Shown here piece after piece: positions 1-7,871 of a stretch of 33,456 bases of DNA (position 1 is the stretch's first letter; the number at the start of each line of letters is the position of its first letter). Origin of the DNA: Peptostreptococcus canis (GTDB taxonomy: Bacteria > Bacillota > Clostridia > Peptostreptococcales > Peptostreptococcaceae); NCBI RefSeq assembly GCF_014229965.1, contig NZ_JABGBW010000013.1, forward strand, positions 1 through 33,456, written 5' to 3'. The translations under genes and the position numbers were made by a program. The notes below the pieces were generated by a model. It worked only from the letters and a program-made list of their open reading frames with translations, did no database searches and was not told where the DNA came from.

Positions 1-124
1 CTCATAAACTACCTCCCATGAGATAGTTTATATCATAATCATATTTAAGACAATTTCATTTGCGATTACTTAGGACAATATCATATATGATTCATAAAAT
101 GTCAAAAAAAATATTCTAAAAGCA
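1..124. other. Intergenic leader region upstream of the rplS promoter
   Basis: No coding region is supported here. An 8-bp perfect inverted repeat, ATAAACTA at 4-11 and TAGTTTAT at 24-31, encloses a 12-base loop and has no following T run. It could be the remnant of a terminator for a gene lying outside the window, but nothing in the window confirms that. The rest is AT-rich and featureless. Confidence 0.4.
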
Positions 125-153
125 TTGACAATGCATAGTATAAAATGTATAAT
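125..153 (+). promoter_or_regulatory. Consensus sigma-A promoter for rplS
   Basis: The -35 TTGACA (125-130) and the -10 TATAAT (148-153) are both exact matches and are separated by exactly 17 bases. The predicted start is near 160, just ahead of the L19 leader hairpin. This is the best promoter in the window, as expected for an abundant ribosomal protein. Confidence 0.88.
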
Positions 154-171
154 AAAGTGGTTATTGAATAC

Positions 172-212
172 GGGCGTACCTCTTTTACGATGGTCAGTAT
201 TTATGTACGTCT
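172..212 (+). promoter_or_regulatory. Ribosomal protein L19 leader hairpin (autoregulatory)
   Basis: GGGCGTAC (172-179) can pair over all 8 positions, using two G-U pairs, with GTACGTCT (205-212). This gives a compact structure of about 41 bases ending six bases before the rplS Shine-Dalgarno. Low-GC Gram-positives carry a known L19 leader of about this size at this location, where L19 is thought to repress its own mRNA. Assignment to that family is by position, size and pairing, not by a covariance-model search. Confidence 0.6.
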
Positions 213-230
213 ATGATTAGGAGGAAAAAA

Positions 231-587
231 ATGAACGAATTGATTAAGGCTATTGAAGCTGAACACATTAAAAGTGATGTTCCAGATTTTGGACCGGGGG
301 ACACAGTAAGAGTACACGTTAAGATTATCGAAGGTAAGAGAGAAAGAATACAGGTTTTTGAAGGACTTGTAATTAAAAGACAGAATGGTGGAGTAAGAGA
401 AACTTTCACAGTTAGAAAAATTTCTTTCGGTGTTGGAGTTGAAAGAACTTTCCCAATTCACTCACCAAAAATTGAAAAGATTGAAGTTACAAGATTTGGT
501 AAGGTTAGAAGAGCTAAGATCAACTATATCAGAGGCAGAGTTGGTAAGGCTGCTAAGATTAAAGAAGCTAGAAATAAAAAAAGATAA
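231..587 (+). CDS. rplS: 50S ribosomal protein L19
   Basis: Encodes the large-subunit protein L19 (118 aa), which sits at the interface between the 30S and 50S subunits. The protein begins [14 protein letters not shown] and contains the family's [13 protein letters not shown] segment and the basic core [13 protein letters not shown]. Its basic C-terminus is typical, and the length matches the usual 115-120 residues. The ATG at 231 is chosen over an in-frame ATG at 213 because TAGGAGG (218-224) lies six bases upstream of it, and the 213 extension would overlap that site and the leader RNA. A strong promoter and a likely L19 leader precede the gene, and a terminator follows, so it is probably a monocistronic, autoregulated unit. 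Confidence 0.97.
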   Translation: MNELIKAIEAEHIKSDVPDFGPGDTVRVHVKIIEGKRERIQVFEGLVIKRQNGGVRETFTVRKISFGVGVERTFPIHSPKIEKIEVTRFGKVRRAKINYIRGRVGKAAKIKEARNKKR

Positions 588-608
588 TCGAAAATAATAT
601 TGTGAATT

Positions 609-636
609 AGGGTGTCTTTATAGACATCCTTTTTTT
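609..636 (+). terminator. Rho-independent terminator after rplS
   Basis: Nine base pairs (609-617 with 622-630, one G-U) enclose a TTAT loop and are followed by a run of Ts to 636. It separates rplS from rbgA. Confidence 0.85.
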
Positions 637-666
637 CAGTCTTATATGAGAAAGGAAATAGCAATA

Positions 667-1557
667 ATGAGTTATAATAATGAATATTTAAGAGATGATA
701 ATTTGAATATAAATTGGTATCCGGGACATATGAAAAAGACAAAAGAGTTAGTTCAAAGTAACTTAAAATTAGTAGATATAGTTATAGAATTGCTGGATGC
801 CAGGATACCTTTTAGTAGCAGAAACCCGGATATTGATAAACTTGTAGGTGATAAACCCAGGATTGTTTTATTAAATAAATCAGATATGTGTGAAAGGGAT
901 GACCTGGATGCATGGATTACGTATTATCATAAAAAGGGAATAAGAGCCATACCTGTCAATGCAATGAATGGTGATGGTATAAATAAAGTTATCAATGAAT
1001 GTAAAAATCAAACAAAGGAAATGATGGAAAAATTTTCTGAAAAAGGGAGAAGAGCAAGAGCAATAAGGCTTATGATTGTAGGCGTTCCTAATGTAGGAAA
1101 ATCCTCTTTAATTAATAAATTATCCGGTAGAAAAAGCACTCAAACAGGAGATAGACCGGGTGTGACAAAAGGAAAACAGTGGGTAAAAATTAAAGGTAAT
1201 ATGGAGCTTTTAGATACGCCTGGTATATTATGGCCGAAATTCGATGATCAAAGAGTGGCATTAAACCTGGCATTTACCAGGGCGATAAAAGATGAAATAC
1301 TAGATGTTGAAACTTTAGGTTTAAGATTAATTGAGAGGCTTAGTGAAATTGCACCTGAAAAACTTATTGAAAGATATAAAATAGATCAGATCAATGAGTC
1401 AGGGCTTGATACTATGGAAGCTATAGGCAGGAAAAGAGGCTTCATAATGGGAAATAAAGAGTTGGATTATACTAGAACGGCTACGACTGTTTTAAATGAA
1501 TTTAGAGAGGGAAAAATTGGAAAAATAACACTTGAAAGCCCTTTAGAATTAGAGTAG
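667..1557 (+). CDS. rbgA: Ribosome biogenesis GTPase RbgA/YlqF
   Basis: Circularly permuted GTPase (296 aa) needed in Bacillus for late assembly of the 50S subunit. The G motifs appear in permuted order: NKSD (G4) at about residues 70-73, PVNA (G5-like) at 96-99, GVPNVGKSS (P-loop, G1) at 139-147, PGVTKG (G2) at about 164-169 and DTPG (G3) at 183-186. The N-terminal WYPGHM signature is present, and a C-terminal RNA-binding region follows. The ATG at 667 has AAGGA at 651-655. An upstream in-frame ATG at 646 is rejected because only the T run of the preceding terminator lies in front of it. Adjacency to rplS is the usual Firmicutes order and fits the ribosome theme. Confidence 0.95.
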   Translation: MSYNNEYLRDDNLNINWYPGHMKKTKELVQSNLKLVDIVIELLDARIPFSSRNPDIDKLVGDKPRIVLLNKSDMCERDDLDAWITYYHKKGIRAIPVNAMNGDGINKVINECKNQTKEMMEKFSEKGRRARAIRLMIVGVPNVGKSSLINKLSGRKSTQTGDRPGVTKGKQWVKIKGNMELLDTPGILWPKFDDQRVALNLAFTRAIKDEILDVETLGLRLIERLSEIAPEKLIERYKIDQINESGLDTMEAIGRKRGFIMGNKELDYTRTATTVLNEFREGKIGKITLESPLELE

Positions 1558-1653
1558 AATAAGTACAGAATATAGTTTATTTTACTGAAGTTTTTAAAAA
1601 TTAAAACAAAAAAATAGATAATAATAAATTAATTCATAAATAAAGGAAGTGGA

Positions 1654-2817
1654 ATGATGTTTCAAGGAATAGGATCAAATTGGCTGGAAATTAACTTAGA
1701 CAATCTGGAATACAATTTTAAGGGAATAAAAAATAAGCTGCCAAAAGGAACTAAAATGTGTATGGTCATAAAATCTAATGCTTATGGTCATGGAGCTGTA
1801 GAAATTGCTAAATTCTATGAAGAATTAGGAGCGGATTTTTTTGCAGTTGCGAGGACGGGAGAGGCTTTGGAATTGAGAAAAAATGAAATAAAACTTCCTA
1901 TTTTGAACTTAGGATATACAAATCCGAACTGGATCGCCGACTCTATAAAGAATGATGTATCATTCACATTATATAACTATGAATTTGCTGAGAAAATTAA
2001 CAGTATAGCAATAGCTATTGGGAAAAAGGCAAAAGTCCATATAAAATTAGATACAGGAATGTCCAGACTGGGATATGTGGTTATGGAAGGAAAAGAAGAT
2101 GAGATAATACAGGATATTCAAAAAATTAATAAATTAGATAATATTGATATAGAGGGAATATATACACATTTTGCGACTGCAGATGCAAGAAACAAAGAAT
2201 TCGAAAATTTACAAATGGATAGATTCTCTAAAATGATAAAAATTCTTGAGGAAATGGACATAAAACCTAAGTATATTCATTGCTCAAATAGTGCTGAAAT
2301 ACTGGATACAGATGAAAGATATAATATGGTCAGACCAGGAATTATTCAGTATGGAATTTATCCGTCGAATGAAGTTTGCTATTCAATAGACTTAAAACCC
2401 GTTATGAGTTTTAAGGCAAAAGTATCAAATGTTAAAATTTTGGATGCAGGAACTTCTATTAGCTATGGAAGAATATATTTTACAACAGTAAGAGAAAAAA
2501 TAGTGAGTATATCGGTAGGTTATGCAGATGGTTTTACAAGAGGAAGAAGAAATCCATATGTATATATAAAAGGAGAAAGATGTCCTATAGTTGGCAGAAT
2601 ATGTATGGATCAATGTATGGTTAGAGTTCCTATGGATATGGATGTAAAGATGGATGATGATGTTCTTATTTTTGGTGAGGAACTAATAACTGTGGTCGAT
2701 GTTGCAAGAGATTGTGATACTATTGAGCACGAAGTTATGTGTAATATAGATCGAAGAGTACCTAGAGCGTATATTAAGGATAAAAAGGTAATAAAGGTTG
2801 TCGATTATTTAAAATAA
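1654..2817 (+). CDS. alr: Alanine racemase (PLP-dependent)
   Basis: Interconverts L- and D-alanine, supplying D-Ala for peptidoglycan. At 387 aa it is the usual length. The PLP-binding lysine is K40 in VIKSNAYGHG, R138 in LDTGMSRLG supports the cofactor oxygen, and the second catalytic base is Y271 in SYGRIYFTT. The barrel motif VRPGIIQYGIYP (227-238) and the C-terminal beta domain ending RRVPRAYI are present. ATG codons at 1654 and 1657 are both served by AAGGAAGTGG (1643-1652), so the start is uncertain by one residue. Related racemases for other amino acids share this fold, but motif spacing and the housekeeping neighbourhood favour alanine. Confidence 0.94.
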   Translation: MMFQGIGSNWLEINLDNLEYNFKGIKNKLPKGTKMCMVIKSNAYGHGAVEIAKFYEELGADFFAVARTGEALELRKNEIKLPILNLGYTNPNWIADSIKNDVSFTLYNYEFAEKINSIAIAIGKKAKVHIKLDTGMSRLGYVVMEGKEDEIIQDIQKINKLDNIDIEGIYTHFATADARNKEFENLQMDRFSKMIKILEEMDIKPKYIHCSNSAEILDTDERYNMVRPGIIQYGIYPSNEVCYSIDLKPVMSFKAKVSNVKILDAGTSISYGRIYFTTVREKIVSISVGYADGFTRGRRNPYVYIKGERCPIVGRICMDQCMVRVPMDMDVKMDDDVLIFGEELITVVDVARDCDTIEHEVMCNIDRRVPRAYIKDKKVIKVVDYLK

Positions 2818-2833
2818 ATATTATATAGAATTT

Positions 2834-2859
2834 AGGGCTGTATTTCAGCCTTATTTTTA
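2834..2859 (+). terminator. Probable terminator after alr
   Basis: A 7-bp stem (2834-2840 with 2846-2852, one G-T) has a five-base loop and an imperfect T-rich tail (TTATTTTTA). It is weaker than the rplS terminator but well placed 17 bases past the alr stop. Confidence 0.65.
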
Positions 2860-2897
2860 TAAAATTTTAGAAGAAAAATAAAGATTTATTTATATTA

Positions 2898-2926
2898 TTG
2901 TGACAATTATCGTAAAAGAGTATAAT
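2898..2926 (+). promoter_or_regulatory. Likely promoter for rnhB
   Basis: There is an exact TATAAT at 2921-2926. The -35 could be TTGTGA (2898-2903, 17-base spacer) or GTGACA (2900-2905, 15-base spacer). It lies after the alr terminator and 40 bases before the rnhB start, which supports a new transcription unit here. Confidence 0.5.
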
Positions 2927-2965
2927 ATAAATAATGATAAAATATCAAAAAATATGAGGTGTATT

Positions 2966-3778
2966 ATGAATAAGTTATCTAATATTTTGAATCAATATAA
3001 TGTTGATAATATTAACAAACTTAAAACTAAAGATATAAAGACTATATCTGAAAAAATAAATATAGTGGAATATAGAGAATTTATAGATATTTTCAAATTA
3101 GACAACAGAAAATCTATACAAGATATATGTAATAAATTAGAAAAAAAATTAGAAAAGCAATCTTTGGAATTTAAAAGACTGGAAAAAATTAATTTTTATG
3201 AAAATCAGGCGAGAAATGAAGGATATATCTACATAGGCGGAGTTGACGAGGCAGGAAGGGGACCACTTGCTGGACCGGTAGTAGCTGCTGTAGTATTATT
3301 TGAAAGAGATACAAAAATTGAGGGAATAAATGACTCAAAAAAATTATCAGAAGCAAAAAGAGAAGAATTATTCAGCATTATCAAAGAGAAGGCAATAGAT
3401 TACGGTATAGGAATTGCTGATAATTTAGAAATAGATAGGTACAATATATTAAATGCAACTTATATAGCAATGAAAAGAGCAATATCAGAATTAAAGTTAA
3501 AGCCGGATTGTCTTTTAAACGATGCTGTTATAATTCCTGAGTTGCATTGCAAGCAAATACCTATAATAAAAGGGGATTCAAAGTCCATATCAATTGCAGC
3601 AGCGAGTATATTAGCCAAGGTAACAAGGGATAGAATGATGTATGAATATGACAAAAAATTTCCAGGTTATGGTTTTTCATCAAATAAAGGCTATGGTACT
3701 GCAGAACACTATAAAGGAATAGAAAAGTATGGAAAGACAAAGATACATAGAGAGAGTTTTTTAAAAAATATAAAATAG
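2966..3778 (+). CDS. rnhB: Ribonuclease HII
   Basis: Removes RNA from RNA-DNA hybrids and misincorporated ribonucleotides (270 aa). The catalytic DEDD set is visible: D94-E95 in GVDEAGRGPLAGP, D186 in LLNDAVI and D222 in ILAKVTRD. The G-D-S-K segment (203-206) is typical. The first 85 residues form the N-terminal extension found in Bacillus-type RNase HII and carry no catalytic residues. The start is ATG 2966, with TGAGGTG (2955-2961) four bases upstream. A GTG at 2900 would place the promoter inside the gene and is rejected. The next gene starts 12 bases after the stop, so the two are probably cotranscribed. Confidence 0.95.
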   Translation: MNKLSNILNQYNVDNINKLKTKDIKTISEKINIVEYREFIDIFKLDNRKSIQDICNKLEKKLEKQSLEFKRLEKINFYENQARNEGYIYIGGVDEAGRGPLAGPVVAAVVLFERDTKIEGINDSKKLSEAKREELFSIIKEKAIDYGIGIADNLEIDRYNILNATYIAMKRAISELKLKPDCLLNDAVIIPELHCKQIPIIKGDSKSISIAAASILAKVTRDRMMYEYDKKFPGYGFSSNKGYGTAEHYKGIEKYGKTKIHRESFLKNIK

Positions 3779-3790
3779 TAGGTGAACGAG

Positions 3791-4807
3791 ATGAATTATA
3801 ATGATGTTTTAAGAAATGCCAGAGAAAAATTTAATGGATCTTGTAAAGTATGTAGAGTCTGTGATGGAGTTGCCTGTAGGGGAGAGGTTCCAGGAATGGG
3901 TGGAAAAGGTACAGGAACTTCTTTTATAGAAAACGTGAGAGCTTTAGAAAAATTAAAAATAAACATGAGAACGATACATGATGTAACAAATCCGGATACA
4001 AGTATAGAATTATTTGGAAGGAAACTATCAATACCTGTTATGGCAGCTCCTATAACAGGTACTACTTTAAATATGGGGGGTAAGGTTAGCGAAAAGGAAT
4101 ATATAGAACCTGTAGTTGTAGGGTGTAAAAATGAAAAAACAATAGCTATGGTCGGTGATACAGCAATACCACAATTTTTGATAGATAATTTAGAAGTATT
4201 AGAAGAAAAAAATGGTGACGGAATAGTATTTATTAAACCGTGGGAAAATAAAAATATAATAGAAAAAATAAAATTAGCAGAAAAGGCCGGTGCAATAGCT
4301 GTTGGTATTGATATTGATGCATGTGGTCTTATTACATTAAATATTCATGGAACACCGGTTGAAGCAAAGTCAATAAATGATATAAAAGAGTTGGTAAATT
4401 CTACTAAATTGCCATTTATATTAAAAGGTATTATGACACCTGATGAAGCTGAAAAGGCAATAGAAGCAGGTGTTTATGGGATAGTGGTGTCAAATCATGG
4501 AGGTAGAGTTCAGGATTTTACTCCGGGAACTGCGGATGTTCTTGAAGAAATAGCAAAAGTAGTAGATAAAAGAGTAAAGGTTTTTGTAGACGGTGGTGTC
4601 AGAAGTGGACTGGATGTCTTAAAAATGATAGCCCTTGGAGCAGATGCCTGTCTTATCGGCAGACCTTTTGTAACTGCATCTTTTGGAGGAGAAACTAAGG
4701 GAGTAGAATTATATATTCAAAAGTTAAAGTCAGAACTTGAGAGTTGTATGATATTAACAGGCTGCCAAAACTTAGAATCAATAACTGATAAAGTGTTATA
4801 TAGATAA
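3791..4807 (+). CDS. FMN-dependent alpha-hydroxy-acid dehydrogenase family protein
   Basis: A 338-aa TIM-barrel flavoprotein related to lactate and glycolate oxidases. The second half carries the family residues: the flavin-contacting lysine K212 in LKGI, the catalytic-base histidine H236 in VSNHGGR, arginine R239, and the phosphate-binding DGGVRSG (267-273) and IGRPF (289-293). The N-terminus has four cysteines, C18, C21, C24 and C29 (C-x2-C-x2-C-x4-C), followed by RGEVPGMGGKG; classical members lack these. The substrate cannot be read from the sequence. The ATG at 3791 is preferred because AGGTGA (3780-3785) precedes it at normal spacing, while the in-frame GTG at 3782 lies inside that site. 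It is tightly linked to rnhB, with no obvious functional connection. Confidence 0.85.
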   Translation: MNYNDVLRNAREKFNGSCKVCRVCDGVACRGEVPGMGGKGTGTSFIENVRALEKLKINMRTIHDVTNPDTSIELFGRKLSIPVMAAPITGTTLNMGGKVSEKEYIEPVVVGCKNEKTIAMVGDTAIPQFLIDNLEVLEEKNGDGIVFIKPWENKNIIEKIKLAEKAGAIAVGIDIDACGLITLNIHGTPVEAKSINDIKELVNSTKLPFILKGIMTPDEAEKAIEAGVYGIVVSNHGGRVQDFTPGTADVLEEIAKVVDKRVKVFVDGGVRSGLDVLKMIALGADACLIGRPFVTASFGGETKGVELYIQKLKSELESCMILTGCQNLESITDKVLYR

Positions 4808-4834
4808 ATTATTGTATATAATAATAGTTTTTTT
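4808..4834 (+). terminator. Weak terminator-like hairpin
   Basis: ATTATT (4808-4813) pairs with AATAAT (4820-4825), followed by AG and seven Ts. The all-AT stem is weak, so the call rests mainly on position directly after the stop codon. Confidence 0.35.
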
Positions 4835-4898
4835 GAGAAATTTGACTGTATAGAATAATAATTTTTCCAATATAATTTATATAATAAGGAGGATAAAA

Positions 4899-5264
4899 AT
4901 GAAATTTGCTCACTTTAATTTTAATGTATTAGATTTAGAAAAGAGCTTAGATTTTTATGACAAAGCATTAGGATTAAAACCTGTTAGAGAGAAAAATGCA
5001 TCTGATGGAAGTTTTAAGCTTGTCTATTTAGGCGATGGTAAAACCAATTTTCAGTTGGAATTAACTTGGTTAAGAGATAGAACTGAAAAATATAATTTAG
5101 GAGAATGTGAGTTCCATTTAGCTTTAGTAGCAGATAATTATGAGGAAGTATATAAGAAGCATAAGGAAATGGGAATCGTTATTTTTGAAAATGAATCAAT
5201 CGGAATTTATTTTATAGTCGATCCTGATGGATATTGGATAGAAATATTACCGGAAAAAAGATAG
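4899..5264 (+). CDS. gloA: Glyoxalase I-like VOC-family protein (lactoylglutathione lyase type)
   Basis: A 121-aa single vicinal-oxygen-chelate domain. Four residues sit where bacterial glyoxalase I binds its metal: H5, E54, H73 and E115. This near-exact spacing matches the Escherichia coli enzyme (H5, E56, H74, E122), so it is probably a metal-dependent glyoxalase detoxifying methylglyoxal adducts. Many anaerobes lack glutathione, so the true thiol cofactor may be different, and other VOC activities cannot be excluded. The start is unambiguous, with AAGGAGG (4886-4892) six bases before the ATG. It stands alone, with TATAAT-like boxes at 4871 and 4880 but no convincing -35. Confidence 0.8.
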   Translation: MKFAHFNFNVLDLEKSLDFYDKALGLKPVREKNASDGSFKLVYLGDGKTNFQLELTWLRDRTEKYNLGECEFHLALVADNYEEVYKKHKEMGIVIFENESIGIYFIVDPDGYWIEILPEKR

Positions 5265-5353
5265 AAATAATAACTTAAAAGAATTTAATTATTTATCGTT
5301 TTATATATCAATATTATGTATTTGTTGTTTATATTTAGAAAGGGGTTGTAATT

Positions 5354-5536
5354 ATGAGTAAAAGAGTTTATAGATCAAATACCAATTATATAATGGCCGG
5401 TGTGTGTGGCGGTTTTGGAGAATATTTCAATATAGATCCGAATATTGTCAGAATTGCGTGGGTTTTATTCACACTTTTAGGAGGAAGTGGTATAATAGCA
5501 TATATTATATGTGCATTACTAATTCCGAAAGAATAG
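5354..5536 (+). CDS. Small PspC-domain membrane protein
   Basis: A 60-aa protein consisting of a single PspC domain. It has the characteristic VYRSNTNYIMAGVCGGFGEYF amphipathic segment (split across residues 5-25), then DPNIVRIAWVLFTL and a hydrophobic stretch (about residues 32-57) ending in LIPKE. It probably sits in or on the cytoplasmic membrane. Full-length PspC regulates the phage-shock envelope stress response, but this stand-alone form is common in Firmicutes and its role is poorly known. No pspA or partner gene is nearby. The start has AAAGGGG upstream, and a strong terminator follows. Confidence 0.85.
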   Translation: MSKRVYRSNTNYIMAGVCGGFGEYFNIDPNIVRIAWVLFTLLGGSGIIAYIICALLIPKE

Positions 5537-5618
5537 CGATTAGAAATTTTTATAAAGATTTTATATGATATGAATATAATAAAAAAACTATTGAAAATTA
5601 TGAAAATATTGATTTTTT

Positions 5619-5660
5619 AAATACCGTGGAGAAAAACTCAGCGGTATTTTTAATTTTTTT
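5619..5660 (+). terminator. Rho-independent terminator after the PspC-domain gene
   Basis: AAATACCG (5619-5626) pairs perfectly with CGGTATTT (5642-5649). The inner GAG/CTC pairing is interrupted by one mismatch and closes an A-rich loop. The stem is followed by TTAATTTTTTT. It lies about 80 bases past the stop. Confidence 0.8.
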
Positions 5661-5804
5661 GGTGATTAGGGATTTTAGTTATTTTATTTTTTGACTATAT
5701 ATTATCGATTAGAAACTTAATATTAAATAAAAAATAGTCTAATATATTGAAAAAAATTGAAAGGAATGTTCTGTATCAAAAGGTATGGTAATTTAAGTGG
5801 AAAA

Positions 5805-6149
5805 ATGAATAATTATGAGATAGGAAAAACGGGAGAAGATGCTGTAGCATATTTTATAGAAAAGTCAGGTTGTATAATTATAGATAGAAATTACCGGACA
5901 ATAAATGGCGAAATAGATATAATTTTTTTGGATGGTGATGAAATAGTATTTGGCGAAGTGAAAACGAGGAGAAGTTATAAATATGGTAGACCAGTGGAAG
6001 CCGTTGATTTTAGAAAAAGAGAAAGAATTACAAGGGTAGCTAAAGAGTATATTTTAAGAGCAAAAATGTATGATACAAATACGCGTTTTGATATTTTCGA
6101 AGTCTATTTTAACCAAAGAAAAATTAGACAAATTAAGAATGCTTATTAA
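5805..6149 (+). CDS. YraN family (UPF0102) endonuclease-like protein
   Basis: A 114-aa protein of the UPF0102/YraN family, which has a restriction-endonuclease-like fold but no firmly established cellular role. The family start G-K-T-G-E-D (7-12) is present, as is the core GEIDIIF (35-41, with D38) followed by FGEVKTR (49-55, with E51 and K53). That is a PD-(D/E)XK-type arrangement. The open frame extends to a TTG at 5757 and an ATG at 5766, but family proteins normally begin a few residues before the G-x-x-G-E motif. I therefore choose ATG 5805, which has AAGTGG four bases upstream. Position before yifB and dprA is the usual one and hints at DNA processing or uptake. Confidence 0.82.
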   Translation: MNNYEIGKTGEDAVAYFIEKSGCIIIDRNYRTINGEIDIIFLDGDEIVFGEVKTRRSYKYGRPVEAVDFRKRERITRVAKEYILRAKMYDTNTRFDIFEVYFNQRKIRQIKNAY

Positions 6150-6185
6150 AGTTGAAGCAGAGAAAGAGCGATAGAGGAGATATAA

Positions 6186-7781
6186 ATGATAAATAGAGTC
6201 AAATCGGGAATATTATATGGAATTGAAGGAAGACTAATAGAAATAGAAGTTGATTTATCAAGAGGAATGCCAAGTTTTAGTGTTGTAGGGTTAGCCGGAA
6301 CGGAAATAAAAGAATCAAAAGAAAGGGTTAGATCTTCAATTAATAATAGTAATTTAGTTTTTCCAAATGGTAGAATAGTTGTTAATTTATCGCCGGCAGA
6401 TTTAAAGAAAGATGGTTCTTATTTGGATTTAGGTATATGTATGGGAATATTGAGAAATAAAATATCTAAAACAGATGAAGAGTTAATGAAAATTGCATTT
6501 TTAGGTGAATTGTCACTTGATGGAAGTCTTAGATCAGTAAATGGTATTTTATCAATAGTAATTTCCCTTAAGAAATATGGAATAAAAAGTATTTATATAC
6601 CAATAGATAGTTATTACGAATGTCATGAAGTAGAAGGCATAGAAATAATTCCTGTCAAATCAGTTAAAGAGTGTTTAAAAGTTGTAAGTATGCCAAGTGA
6701 TGAGTATGAAAGTTTTATTGAAAAAAGATATGCGGATTTGAACACCATAATAGAAGAAAAAACAAGAGAATTTGACGAAAAAAAAATATATACTGACGAT
6801 TTTTATTATATAAAAGGAAACAGTTTTGCAAAGAGATGTGTCGAGATATCTGTATCAGGTGGACATAATTTATTATTAATTGGTCCTCCGGGAACTGGAA
6901 AAACAATGATTGCAAAATCTATACGGAGTGTTTTACCTGAGCTGGATAATTCTGAAAAATTAATAGTTACTCAAATTTATAGTGCAGCTGGGAAGTTGAA
7001 TAATATATCGGGATTGATGAAAGAAAGGCCTTTTAGGCAGCCACATCATACGACAACGAGATTATCTATAATTGGCGGAGGAATCAATGCGAGTTTAGGA
7101 GAAATAACGTTAGCTCATAAGGGAATTCTTTTTTTAGATGAAATTCCCGAGTTTAATAGACATACAATTGATGCAATGAGACAACCTTTGGAAGATGGAT
7201 ATATAAATGTATCTAGAATAAATAATTCATTTAATTATCCGGCTTCTTTCACACTTATAGCCACTGCCAATCCTTGTCCATGTGGGTATTATAATACTGA
7301 TAAAATTTGTACTTGTAAGCAGAGTGAAATAGAAAGATATAAGAATAGAATTTCCGGTCCTATATTAGATAGAATGGATTTATTTTGTGAAGTTGGAGAA
7401 ATTGATTATGAAGAGTTTAGTAAAAACAACTCGGAAATGTATTCTTCATGTGAAATGAAAAAAAGAATAGAGCTTGCACGAAATGTTCAGTATAAAAGAT
7501 TTTCTAAAGGCATGGAAGATAAAGATAATAATATAAGTCTCAATTCCGAAATGAATTCTGAACTTATTTATAAATATTGTATTCTTGATAAAGAAGCTCA
7601 AAAAACTGCGAGAAAATTACATAATAAATATAATTTAAGTAATCGTTCATATTTAAGAATACTTAAAGTAGCCAGGACAATTGCAGATCTGGAAAATAGA
7701 GAAAGGATAGGGGAAAGTGATATTATAGAGTCTTTTTCATATAGAAAAGCATACTATAAATATTTTTCCAAAATATATTAA
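6186..7781 (+). CDS. comM: YifB/ComM family Mg-chelatase-like AAA+ ATPase
   Basis: A 531-aa AAA+ protein. The N-terminal ChlI-like domain (about 1-190) is followed by the ATPase core with Walker A GPPGTGKT (233-240), Walker B ILFLDE (314-319) and an arginine-finger region GPILDRMD (391-398). A cysteine cluster C364, C366, C375, C377 follows the sensor-like ATANP and may bind metal. A C-terminal helical Mg-chelatase domain ends the protein. Homologue ComM is a helicase that promotes branch migration during natural transformation. The neighbouring dprA, also a transformation and recombination gene, fits this. The start has GAGGAGA upstream, 36 bases after the yraN-like gene, so they are probably in one operon. 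Confidence 0.92.
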   Translation: MINRVKSGILYGIEGRLIEIEVDLSRGMPSFSVVGLAGTEIKESKERVRSSINNSNLVFPNGRIVVNLSPADLKKDGSYLDLGICMGILRNKISKTDEELMKIAFLGELSLDGSLRSVNGILSIVISLKKYGIKSIYIPIDSYYECHEVEGIEIIPVKSVKECLKVVSMPSDEYESFIEKRYADLNTIIEEKTREFDEKKIYTDDFYYIKGNSFAKRCVEISVSGGHNLLLIGPPGTGKTMIAKSIRSVLPELDNSEKLIVTQIYSAAGKLNNISGLMKERPFRQPHHTTTRLSIIGGGINASLGEITLAHKGILFLDEIPEFNRHTIDAMRQPLEDGYINVSRINNSFNYPASFTLIATANPCPCGYYNTDKICTCKQSEIERYKNRISGPILDRMDLFCEVGEIDYEEFSKNNSEMYSSCEMKKRIELARNVQYKRFSKGMEDKDNNISLNSEMNSELIYKYCILDKEAQKTARKLHNKYNLSNRSYLRILKVARTIADLENRERIGESDIIESFSYRKAYYKYFSKIY

Positions 7782-7871
7782 TAAAAATATAATTAGTTTG
7801 AAAGTATAAACATTAAATTTGTAAGGGATTAGAATGATAGTATAAATACAATTAATTAAGAGAGGTATAAA

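Noticed and set aside
213-230. Earlier ATG for rplS
   Set aside because: The extension covers the Shine-Dalgarno TAGGAGG and abuts the leader hairpin; L19 proteins start with the residues encoded from 231.
2900-2965. GTG start extending rnhB
   Set aside because: It would place a TATAAT promoter element inside the gene, while ATG 2966 has a well-spaced GAGGTG.
5757-5804. TTG or ATG starts extending the YraN-like protein
   Set aside because: Neither has a spaced ribosome binding site, and the family begins close to the G-x-x-G-E motif.
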